NCBI GenBank assembly: GCA_942159475.1
Contig: OW804096.1
Span: 126,966,941 to 127,030,940 of the forward strand
Source of the DNA: Sthenelais limicola
Lineage: Eukaryota > Annelida > Polychaeta > Phyllodocida > Sigalionidae
Length of the DNA stretch: 64,000 bases
Reading direction: 5' to 3'
Under the pieces are notes generated by a model, which saw nothing but the letters and a program-made list of their open reading frames with translations, had not been told where the DNA came from and did no database searches. Made by a program: the position numbers and the translations under genes. Positions 52,031 through 62,762 of the stretch are shown here, piece by piece; the first letter of the stretch is position 1; each line of letters opens with the position of its first letter.

Positions 52031-52448
52031 CATGAACTTAGGCCTTTAAATTAAATGAAGATGATGTTACTCAAAACTAAAATGTTTAAATCATATAATT
52101 TTTTAATTATAATGACCAACATTTTTCTCAATACTCTTGATCACATGCTCAATATAACAACATATACAAATATAAAGCCAGACATTATTAAGAGATGTGT
52201 TGCATTATAGCTTTTTATTTAAAAAATGTGCAGTCTTTAAAAAATAACTTCAGTAATTAAAAAAAAATATGAAAAAACACTTGAACCTGGCTGAAATAAT
52301 GGACTGTGTCTGTGCACTATGTATTTCCTGCTATCTATCAAGAAATGACATCATCAGAGAGAAGGTCCTGGGCTTCCATATCAAATTTGTCAAATGATTT
52401 TACTGAATGACAATTAAATTAGTGGTGATGAGAAAACACAAATTTGAA

Positions 52449-54640
52449 GGCCAGTAGACAGGTCGGTACAGTTTCTCCCAATAATCGACATGAATCCAGG
52501 GGATAAAAGCTGTATCTTGTCCACCCTAGATTACCTAAACAAACTTGCATTAAGACACAACATGCTGGCTGTTATTACTTTTGACCAACCACTATTTTGG
52601 AAGGCTTCTGAGATAGCAAATGCTCTTCCAGATAATAGCCTTTTCAGGAATGTAGTATTATTACTTTTGTAGCTTCCATAATTTGATGAATGCATTGGGT
52701 AACATTGGAACTTTAATGGAGGGAAGTGGACTGAAGGAGATTTTAGAGACAGTGTATGGTGGAAATGGTGTTGTACACATGATGAGTGGGAAGGCAGTAC
52801 AACAAGCCTTTCGTGGACACCTTACATGCCAGATTGTTTCTAGAATCATCAAAGATAAGCCTGAATTTCAAGACCAAGTGCTTGAACTTAAGGGACTCTA
52901 CGCACTGATAAAGACTGGTGTAAGTAACTTGGATTTTCTTTTAAATCAGATTGTATTCCCAGCATTGACAAAACTGTTACCCTCAAAACGAATGAACTGG
53001 TTGCAACCTCCAAAAACCAGCAAGCTGTGGATGAACTACATGCACATGGTGGGAATTGCTTCTACACTTGTTGCTGCTGATTGAATGGGGTCATGGGAAT
53101 TACATCTCAGTGCCATCTCAGTTTCCTCGCCAATATTTGTGGCTTCTGGCCTTCCAAATTATCTTGAGTCAACTTGTCTGTATCTCCAGAAGATGCATGC
53201 ATTAGAGAGTGACAACCCTGAGGTGTGTGAGAAGTTTCAGTCTGGCTCCCATGTGATAAGACGCAGCAGCCAATTCTGGGCTGGCTAGCTAGGCTCTGAT
53301 CTGGTGATAGGGCAGAAATTAATGTACTCACTAAAAAGCCATGGAAGGGGGTCTAACACAAGGTAGTGGAATGACAAAGCAGTTTAGACTATGTCTTCCA
53401 CTTTGTCATCCTCTTACAACATTGCCATGCAAGATCTAACCACAATAGCTACACAGGACATGAACAACATAAGGAACTATCAACCACCAGAATGAGTAGA
53501 GATGATCTGTTTGCAAAAGGAAGTGAGATAGTTGGTAAAAGTGATGGACACTCTGTTTTCTTGTATTCAAACAAGAGAAATTCCAAGGTAAAGATACTGG
53601 GATCCAGCAGGGCAGTTAAAGTTGCTGAGAACTGTACCATAGATCTATCGTTGTTATTTCAGAGATTTCTAGTAGTGTCACAGACAGGTGAAGTGATGAA
53701 TTATGAACTCTGTCTATATCCAATATCTTTGTTTGAAGCAAAAAACATCTTGCGCCAGTTAGATAAGGCACAACTGGCAAAGGCAATAAAGAACTATGCC
53801 ACCTCCAATTCAGACAATGCTATCACTATCACTATGTTTTGGATGGGGTGGGGGGTCACTTCTGCACCAATTAAAGTGCACAGAGGATTGCACCTACAAT
53901 CCAATTGCAGATGAATATAGTAGTTTTTTTATGGTTATGGGGCTGGCCCACTCATAAAGGACTGTACACATCAGCATTGGGTTGGAAATTGGAATGCCAA
54001 CAAGGTGAACATAACAGGGACAACAAAGTTTGTTGGGGAAAAGGAAGGCTTTCTGTCAAATGAGGAAAACAAGCAGGCAATGTTCATCATAGAACATTTG
54101 TGATTGAAAAAAGAGATTCAAGCAGAAGGAGATGCAGATGTTACCATTGTTTCACCACCCTCATTGTACTCTTGCTCTATCATGTTATTGTAAAAAGAAC
54201 TGCACTGAACTTTATTTCTGGTCAGACAAGGTAAAACATCTGCCTATAATATTAAAGTTCTAAAGCAGATTCTTGGTGAGGAAGCCTACAGTAGTGATGT
54301 GTTGTTTCTTCATGCCTTTACTGGATGTGACTCAACATCCAGAGTATATGAGATTGGAAAAAAGACAGGGTTTGAATGAATTATCAAGAAAGATAAGGGA
54401 ATAAGAGACTTCTCAAAAGCATTCTGTACACCAGAGCAAAGCCAGAATGCTGTAGCATCCAATGGTTGGCAGGCAATGGTTTAATGGAAATCAGAATAAC
54501 TCTCTGGCATCTATCAGATATAATATGCTCTACCAAAAATTTGCGAGAGCTAAGACTTTTGTCACCCCAGAAAGACAGCCACCTACTACTTCAGCTTGAC
54601 CAATGAACCGGTGAATGAAGATGATGAACAAGACATAAAT
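52449..54640 (+). pseudogene. Decayed gene of the inverted-repeat element; C-terminal part resembles a PIN/FEN-like nuclease
   Basis: Related protein pieces appear in order in shifting frames. 52466-52672 contains FLPIIDMNPG and AVITFDQPLFWKAS. 52683-53084 contains GNIGTLMEGSGLKEI and MSGKAVQQAFRGHL. 53085-53288 contains GSWELHLSAIS and HVIRRSSQFWAG. 53492-53880 contains LLFQRFLVVSQTGEVM and ELCLYPISLFEAKN. About 53924-54140 contains FYGYG, IKD and AEGDADV; 54230-54370 contains LHAFTGCDSTSR; 54490-54600 contains FVTPERQPP. From memory, this order matches a large family of uncharacterised multi-copy proteins in corals, molluscs and other animals whose C-terminus looks like a PIN/FEN nuclease. 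The function is unproven. In-frame stops, several frameshifts and a missing N-terminal part make this copy non-functional. The first acidic residue expected in the nuclease core (FDGY in relatives) reads Tyr here. Confidence 0.72.
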
Positions 54641-54789
54641 TTGGCCAGTTTTTAGTTTTCTAATGACCACTGTCTAAATTACTAATGACATTCTCCTTGA
54701 CATTTTGTGTGTGTAATGCAAGAACTAAATTATGTAAGGCACATCTTAGGTTTAGGTAGGCTCATCTCCATTGAAGTAAAATTCAGAAA

Positions 54790-55370
54790 ATAGCTTTTGA
54801 TCTTAAAAATAACCTGGAGTTATATGTAGATGTAGTTCTAATCAAAGCTTAGGTATGACATATGCATGTCCTGGCAGCAGCCATACTGGATTTTGACCTT
54901 GGAACTGACCTTAAAACACAAAAATGACTTCAGAAATGGAATCCTCATACCTAAAAACATAGTAAAAGTGGTATTACACATGGATATAGTGCTAATAGGA
55001 GCTGAGATATAAGATTCTAATCTCTCGGTGGCGGCCATTTTGGATTTTGACCTTGAAAATGACCTTAAAATAGAAAAACTATTTCAGAAATAGATTCCTC
55101 ATGCCTTAAAACCTGGAAAAAGTGTCATCATACATGGATATAGTGCTAACATGAGCTGAGATATGACATTACATGTGATTTAACCCTTGGTTATGGTGCC
55201 TAAAATCACCAGTGGAAGCCATTTTTAATTTTGCGTTTTTTTGTACTTTCCCGTGATCCGATTTTCCTCTACTTTTGATATGTTGTTCAGTACACCTGAA
55301 AGTACAGGAAACGACCATAAAACGTTTTGTTGCAATTTTTTTGGGGTTAAACCGTATATTGACTCTACTA
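54790..55370 (-). repeat. Right terminal inverted repeat with matching subrepeats
   Basis: This is the reverse complement of the left repeat. The same 19-base double half-site is intact at 55048-55066, next to GGTGGCGGCCATTTTGGA. Two complete subrepeats are seen (about 54840-55010 and 55020-55170), plus the unique outer segment (55190-55340). Similarity to the left copy is high but imperfect, with small indels, suggesting an old insertion. Confidence 0.8.
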
Positions 55371-55373
55371 TAA

Positions 55374-57598
55374 TGTGAAGAGCGATTACAAGTTAGGTCT
55401 GATGACATACACCTATATAATGGGATGCCCCCTTTTTGTAAGAACAAAATTATACACACAGAATCACACATAATATGGTGAGGATTGATGTTGGATGGGT
55501 GGGGTTGGGTGGTTCGGGTGACAGATTCAGCCGAGATTTTGCCTGAACACTCATAGACCAAAGAAAGCATCTGAACATCTTCTCTCATCCAAACACCCTT
55601 TGGTATCCAACATAAGTACTGGAGGTGAGAAAAATTAGCTACTGGACCACCCCCTTTTTAATTGGGTCATTAGACCAATATTATCGTTGCTTAATGGAGT
55701 TAATTAGTCTAGGTCTTTATGCCTTAATGTCCATTTAAGGATTGCATGTAACCTCCTATGTGCGAGAGGTATTAGAATTCATGTCAGGTTGACTCTCCTC
55801 CTGAGACACCCCCTCCCCCCCCCTCTCTCTCTCTCCACACAGCAGTGTAAGGATGAGTTGCTATGGGAGCAGTAGAACTGTTGGGAACAGCTGACAGTAT
55901 GTGGTGGCGCGGTTTCTGGGAGCTCCAGCCGACGATCCATGGATGAGCTATTGCTTTCCCCTGCTCCTCATTTCCCCCCTCTCCCACTCACTCACCCCTC
56001 TCACCAACCCACTCCCCCACATTTAGGCCCAAACCTTGCTTCTTGTATGTTCTTGTATAACTACTCCTCAACCTTCCTCACTCACCCCCTCCCCCACCCA
56101 AGGACATAGAGGTCAACCTGGCCGCAAGGGTCGAGCGCCTATGAGGTTCTTAGCCCTAAACCCTCTTAAACCTTCATCTTTATTATAAAAATGTATAGCC
56201 CATATACTCGCGGTTCTGATACCTCAGGTATGCATGTAATTAGGGGTGGGCTCAAGTATACAAGAGAGAGAGAGAGAGCGCCTCCTACCAGGGTTTCATT
56301 ATTGTATCAGAGTTTGAACCTCATCGGTCTGTTGGATTTACGTATCACTTACCATGTAAACTCTGTACAGGTCTGTGTTTGTCAGATCATGCATGTACTG
56401 ATTTTACATGTGAAATTGGACTGCTGTATTATTGTGATTACTCTGTACCTGTACATTGACCGTGATCATGAGAACTAAAGGAATGGTGTGAGCTTAACTT
56501 ATTCTCACTTGTGACCGCGCTCTTCACTGAACCATTAGACTCCTATATTAATGCACTTATCTCTAATTTGCGTTATTTAACCATGGCCTTGACCATTTGT
56601 GATGCTACCAATAAGACATGGAATGACTTTGTTAATGAACAAGAGCAGCTAGACATTCGTAATCGAACACAATCAAGGGGTTTTGGTAACAGTATATTTG
56701 TTTGGTTGCAGAACATACTTAATACATAATGACAACATAATGACAAAACAAATCTTACCAAATTCACCCATATTATGACTTATGCGACTGGATTTATCAA
56801 TACTGTTGTTACAAAGCTGTTGTATATGTATGTTTATATAAGAATTTGGAGTCTAATCACCGAGGTAAAGGTTAAAGTGACACTTCTCACTGTTGAGGGC
56901 TAGATTATCGAGTAACGGAATAACTCCTGTGGATATCAAAACTCTAACATTCATATTATATCAGATATGTGGTAAAATAGAGAGGAAAATCGTTTTTGCT
57001 TTCCAATCCAATTTTCAAACTGTCAGTTGGGGTGACATCTGGAATTATGTAACACCCAGGTCGGCACTGGTCAGTACAAAGGGCATTCTGCCACCAGGGC
57101 TAAATCTGGCAGCACCTCCTGGTCTCCAAAGCCATTTCCTCATGGATTTGACATGGGTTTAGGTTCGGACCCATTCATTACACATATTCACTAATCATTG
57201 AATGAAAACGCAATGCTGATACTCAATACTTCAGATATTGCTATACCTATCATATATGATTACACTGACAAAGTTTCACACGATTCCATGACTACTCATT
57301 TTAACTATCTTAGCCACTTTAACTGAGAGTGCAGCTTTAAGAGGAATGGTTGATGCCATAGATCAAAATGGTATATACTACCAATATTATCTTTAACTTC
57401 CTGTGATAGAATTATATGAATAGCTATGGTATAATGGAGAAGTTTCTAGGGTTATGTTTTTTCTAAGCATCGTTAGAACCACTTGGTCAACATTCTGGCG
57501 TTTATTAGACCATTGCAGACGTGGCGATGCCATAGAAGCCTTTATTACATACAGACATGATTATAATGACGTGATACAGGGGTGCCATCTAATAAGTC
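55374..57598. other. Spacer with C-rich and GA low-complexity DNA
   Basis: 55800-56110 is rich in CCCTC and CTCAC words. Frames at 56519-56729 and 56893-57162 look somewhat protein-like but match nothing I know. Confidence 0.5.
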
Positions 57599-57635
57599 GT
57601 ATGGCATACCAATGCCATACATTGGTATGCCATAC
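57599..57635. repeat. Perfect 16-bp stem hairpin
   Basis: GTATGGCATACCAATG (57599-57614) is followed by a 5-nt loop and its exact complement (57620-57635). The bases TATGGCATACC are themselves partly palindromic. It may be a short fold-back insertion or a structure in a transcript. Confidence 0.85.
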
Positions 57636-57793
57636 AGGTTGTCATGGAAGCATGTGATCCAAACGACGCAATTTGATTGGTTTGGCAATGTTGCGCTCTA
57701 GGTGACGCTGCATAGCACTGCCTTGCAAGTTTCAAAAGTTTTCAAGCAAAGTTCCGATAATTTGGCAAGAAAAACAGTAAGAATAAGGTAAAT

Positions 57794-57831
57794 ACTAGCA
57801 AATACCCGTGCTATGCACGGGATTTGCTAGT
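57794..57831. mobile_element. Palindromic element end with Helitron-like 3' features
   Basis: ACTAGCAAATACCCGTG pairs with CACGGGATTTGCTAGT over 16 bp with one extra A. Read as a Helitron 3' end, the GC-rich hairpin CCCGTG/CACGGG is followed by ATTTG, CTAG (a CTRR match) and T. The spacer of 5 nt is shorter than usual, and the outer arms also pair, so a terminal inverted repeat or a SINE-like boundary is an alternative. Confidence 0.45.
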
Positions 57832-57987
57832 GGGACAGTGGGGCCCACATCCTCATCTCTCCTTGTTCCCTCTCCCACTATCTCTCTCTTTCAAGTTGTC
57901 TCTATAACTTAGTATCTTCATACCACAAATGGAACCCTGTTTAGATGCTTTTTTTGGTCACTGTTCAGTGTTGTGCTGTTGTTGTGT

Positions 57988-58021
<34 letters not shown>
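57988..58021. repeat. (TCCCTG)n microsatellite
   Basis: About five and a half copies of a hexamer TCCCTG in an otherwise pyrimidine-rich stretch (57840-58045). Confidence 0.95.
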
Positions 58022-58503
58022 AATCCCTCTCCCGTTCCATCTTTCATTGTGAGGTAATTAGTGGGCACAACTTCAAAAAACATAACAAACAATAGTTTAT
58101 GAACTGATTCAACTCTGACGATGCTCCTTTCGGTGGAAATATATCAACTCCCGTTCCATAGTGAAGCAATGATGTGCCCGTCCATGACGTCATGCTTTGG
58201 GTGACCCAGAAACCTGGTGATGGGGCACTGATAAGTTTGTTTTCAGGCAATGCTGGGGACCCTGGATGGGTGTGCTCGATGTAAACCCATTTCTAACCCC
58301 TTTCCAACCCTAATTTGTTAATGAAACATAGTGGAATGGTTTGGCACCATTTTTGGCAATGTGCATGTGAAATATAATGGAGATCTGGCCAGCGGTTTCA
58401 GAGAAGATAGCGGTTTAAGGCTCCAAACACTTATTTTATTAATATAGAGATAACAAATAGATCTACAAATCAGTATGTAATAAATATTCAATGACACTCT
58501 GTT

Positions 58504-58598
58504 TGGTTTCAAATTGATCTCGACGTCAGATCAAATCGCACTCCACACCTACAGGGTGTTGTGCGATTTGACCCTCTGTCTCAATCGATTTGAAACCT
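58504..58598. repeat. ~95-bp imperfect fold-back repeat
   Basis: Outer arms GGTTTCAAATTGAT and ATCGATTTGAAACC pair. Inner arms TCAAATCGCAC and GTGCGATTTGA pair around a short loop near 58550. It looks like a small palindromic element; no coding capacity. Confidence 0.65.
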
Positions 58599-59343
58599 CC
58601 ATCATGCCATTAGATATAAATATAGAACAGCAATATTCGTAACTGTAGGTAATAGTGTGGACTACATGGACTGGAATAGATGTAATTAGCAATGAGAAAA
58701 TTTTTGGCATATATATTCTCCCAAGCTCACAATCACAGTCAATGAAAGGGAGTGTCTCTGCAGCAGATAGGCAAACGTTTCTTCATGCGTCTCGAGTCAT
58801 AGCTAAGTAAGGTGTTTTATGCTATGATAGGGTGGGCGTATCCACACAAACTAACAGGGTCAGATTAGCCCATTGCACATGCTTTGGCAGGTTTCACTAG
58901 TGAAAGCAGCATTTTCGAACTCTTCCAGATGTACAGCGCTTCTGAGCAGTTACTGCTTAAGAGAGTGCTTTTGCCAAGTCATCAACAGAGAAGGGTGCGA
59001 CACAAAAACAAGGTAAATGATAATCAGATAAAACTTAAATATATCAGATCATGGCATAAGAATAGAACGGGACTCGAGATGGGATGACTGATTGACTAAG
59101 ACTTTATTCATCAAAATGCTGATAGTGCAGGTGGATATATCTCCAACCAGGGAAGTTTTTATCCCCTCCTGCTGGTCTTTTATCTTACGATACAAAATTG
59201 ATAATAGAAGTAACAATACCTGCTTCATCAGTGACAAAAACGGCTCTCCTATGATAATTCCCAGGAAATAGAGATAGAGAAGAAGGTTCAGATAGGCTGC
59301 CCTTACAATGTAGTGAGTCATTGAAAGAAGTATGTGCACACAC

Positions 59344-59431
59344 ATATCATTTATCAATGCATCATTTATACATCTATTACCTGTCCTATATCATTTATCA
59401 ATGCATCATTTATACATCTATTACCTGTCCT
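59344..59431. repeat. 44-bp direct tandem duplication
   Basis: Two identical 44-bp units (ATATCATTTATCAATGCA at the start, CTGTCCT at the end) lie head to tail with no mismatch, pointing to a recent duplication. Confidence 0.95.
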
Positions 59432-59953
59432 GAAGCCGTACTGATGTTGATCAAATATATGGGTAAGATTTTCAGAAAATGTACAATTCAGCTTCGCCAA
59501 TCTTCTCAAATAACCCAAATTGAACCCAACCTTACGAAACAGATTGCTAGAATCAATGCAACGCCGAATATACTCAAATTTACCTAGTATTGACCAAATT
59601 TCAGCCTAATTTTTTCAGAATTTACTAAATGTGTACAGTTCCCAATTGTACATTTTCTGAAAACCTGACCCCTATATGATGGAAGCGTAAATAGTTAAGA
59701 AGTTGTGTTTGAATTGCCTTTTCCATATATTTTGCTGGAAAGGAGAGGTAAATGGAGAGTATTGAGCAAGTGTATATTCTACAACACTAAAGTCATTTGT
59801 AGAAGAGAGGAGGGGCAGACTGCGGATTGGATGATGCGCTGTTTAAGGATTAATGACCGACATTGAGGGGCTGCTGGTGCACCGTTTTGTGTATAATCCT
59901 TAGTCAAAGCTGAGGGATTATGCATAAACAGAGCAGCAGAAGCACTACAAGTT

Positions 59954-60006
59954 ATTAATCATTATAGTTTCTGCCTAAGGTGGTTACAGCTCCGGGACTG
60001 TTCAAG
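59954..60006 (+). repeat. Dispersed repeat, copy 2
   Basis: Counterpart of 23664-23718 with a few substitutions. Shows that at least one more interspersed family is present. Confidence 0.6.
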
Positions 60007-60975
60007 AAAATGTCTAAAAACTAAAGACTAGATAAGCTTACTTATCAACTTGTGAATAATTCAATAGTATAGACACTGAAGGTGTTTATTTTTCGAGTGG
60101 GTCTCTGGAACCATCCTTCGCATTGTTAATGAATATCTAATCAAATTACCTGATCAAATTGTTTTATAATTTGATTATACGTAATTCAAGAGTGACAGAG
60201 CTCCCACCTACTACCTACTATACATATATAGCTGACATTTGGAGAGCAAACTGTGAACGTTGGTCACATGACCACTGGACCATGACGGCCATATTCTGGA
60301 CACTCACCACTCGGATCTCACCCACTGAACTGGTTGATTTCCCACCCACCATCCAGAACTCTTATCTGTAAAACAGACTATATATGTGTACCACATGCCT
60401 ATTTCTTCAGTGATCCTCAAGTTTGATGAATTACCACTTAATTGCTTTATTATTACTAATATTTCATAGCTATTTAAAGATAGATGAAGCCGAAACATAA
60501 TGATTAAATACTAAGTAAGCTTATCTAGATTTTAGTTTTCAGACACTTTCTTGAACAGTCCTATACTACTCTTTGTAAGTCGATTTTGAAACTGATCATC
60601 TGAATCTTTGAGGAATCCTTAGTTTCTTTGAAATACGTTTTTATTCTGGCTTTATCAATATGTAATAGCTCCTGGTTACATTTCAGGTCAATCAATATAG
60701 AAAATGCACATATAACGCGGATATTTTTATCTGTTGCCTGACTTTTATAATTAATACAGATGTCATCAAACAGATGTCATAGAAAGAGAATAGAAAAAAA
60801 TTACATCCACGAGAGCAAATAATCAGCGATACAAAGTATACTGGTACTAATGATGTTAAAATAGATATGGCACCGTACACATCACATATATATCCCTTTT
60901 AAAAGTATGATATTCATTCCTATAGTGATACCAGCAGGACAATTCATATATGCAGTCAATCCACTGAGTCAAAGT

Positions 60976-61191
60976 CTAATTCAAACTTACATAATCCCAT
61001 TTTAGGGCCAAACTAAAGGCTCTGTAGGAGTCAATATTTCTTGTGCTACTGGGGATTTTATTCCATAATTTGGCACCTCTATAGTATGGTCTAAAAATAC
61101 TTAAAGGCAAGCCAAGCATGGTATAAGTAATGAACATGTATACAATCTTCTGCGAACTGAGACACAGACTCGGATCGTAATGCCACTTCTC
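60976..61191 (-). pseudogene. LINE reverse-transcriptase C-terminal remnant, minus strand
   Basis: The minus-strand translation contains HYDPSLC near the start, then GLPLSIFRPYYRGAKLWNKI with a following NIDSYRAFSLALK, and a stop at 60978-60976. The order (H-Y-T-like, F-Y-GA-LWN-IP, then F--L) matches LINE ORF2 tails. It is short and diverged, so confidence is moderate. Confidence 0.5.
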
Positions 61192-62762
61192 TCATATTCA
61201 GGATTCAATTTTGTATTTCCAAAGCTATTTTCATAATAACATCAACAACATATTTAACCCTCTCATGTAAACTTGATGTTACTTTATAGATATTATGAAT
61301 GATAATATAACAAATATTAAATATACATAGTCAGATATTCAGCCGTTTAGTAAGTTGAAAAGTTAGCTAATACAAGTCGAAGGGAAGAACAGAGAGTTGT
61401 GCAATGCTGTAATGTAAGGTTCCTCTGTTTATTAGGTGTTCTGAACCAAGGCCACTGCTTATTGATAAAAACTGAGAAATGGGAAGAATATCGGAGAAAT
61501 TCTTGCTCACAGATTGTGAACGTGACTGGACACCCATGGCAATTTTATGTTTTTGCCCTCAAAGAACCCCTCCTTATTTTCACCCTCAGCCCAATTTCAC
61601 TACCAGTTGTCGAGCGTCTTATGGAGTCTGTGGCGGCCAGATCTCGGAACTAACATGGGATCTCTGAAAAAGACCAATAAATATTCGAATTAAACTCACA
61701 TTTCTTATTCCAAGCCTCCACACCTGCGCTCCAAGGTCTGACTACTTCGTTTGTGAACGGAGGCCCTTGCGTCTCAGAAACCTTAGTTGTAACAGGATTT
61801 TCTCACAGAACTGCAGCTATAGGATGAAGGGATATAAAATGAAAATAATAAAAAAATAAAAATATAAAATGAAAGGGTATATTTCACGTGTTAAAAACAT
61901 GATTAAAATCTTCTTCATGTTACCTCAATTATGATCATTACAATTTATATTATATACCATATGGCAATTATTTGATCTTGATGTAATAGGAGAGGATCCT
62001 GTCCATGAAATCGAGTACCAGGCACGTAAGAAGGGTTCTTCCCCTCGCACTCGGACGATGGTGTTATAACGCTGTGTTTATTACTAAGAATACCGCGATC
62101 ATGCGGACTGGGTTTGGGTGCTAATTCCCAGCCACATCATCAGATGAATGCCTGTATCAGTGTGAAATAGTTCAATAGTTCAATAGTAATGACCAATTCT
62201 AGCCATGGCACGACTTAGGTACTTATGATCATAAGGTACAATATCAAAGAGATACATTGAGACCAAGAGAGCTAGAGAGAGTACAGGAAGAAAAAGAGAG
62301 AGAGAGAGACAGAGACGATATTGTGCATAGAACTTTAGTGACGATAAGGCATATCTACTTTTGACCACGGAATATTTCATATATTAGCTTAATATTGTTT
62401 CCATTTCATCCCGATGCAATCACCACCATTTACGCAGGAAACGCAATTGCGGATGTGACGTAATATCTCTGCACGGTGGTGAGCGCATAGCTTTTGGCAA
62501 TGCGCGGTCATTGAAGCGAGTCAACACCCCCACCTACTAACAACCCACGTGACCCTGTCACGCACCACCTCTCTCTCTCCCCACCTTCACACACTTCACT
62601 TCCAAACTTTCAACCGCACACACATGCCTACAATTTTACCTTGGCAAGTGAACCCCAATGCACGGTGCCCGCAGCACCGGCGCAAGCTTGCATAGGTCTT
62701 CCAACATACGAAGAAAGCTAAGACAGTCGGATACCAAACTTGTGATAAAGTTCAGAGCAAAG
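61192..62762. other. Spacer and presumed 5' flank of the gag-like element
   Basis: From about 62440 the DNA turns GC-richer with CACGTGAC and a CT/CCAC-rich stretch (62525-62640). This may be the 5' terminal repeat or leader of the retroelement. The true left end could not be fixed. Confidence 0.45.

Larger units (their letters stand above)
51383..55370. mobile_element. ~4 kb DNA element with long inverted repeats and TAA flanks
   Basis: The ends are inverted copies: TAGTAGAGTCAAT at 51383-51395 matches its complement at 55358-55370 exactly. After a short unequal spacer, similarity continues inward for about 0.6 kb. TAA stands immediately outside both ends (51380-51382 and 55371-55373), as expected for a 3-bp target duplication. 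The interior holds a single decayed gene on the plus strand. I see no DDE-type transposase. The TWA-type duplication is known for PIF/Harbinger elements, but the long repeated TIRs and the nuclease-like gene do not fit a standard Harbinger, so the superfamily is left open. Confidence 0.85.
58599..60975. other. Spacer without recognised gene
   Basis: Holds the 44-bp duplication and dispersed-repeat copy 2. No coding exon was supported. Confidence 0.5.

Noticed and set aside
55169..55588. 139-codon minus-strand frame
   Set aside because: It crosses the right inverted repeat and its flank; no motif, so chance.
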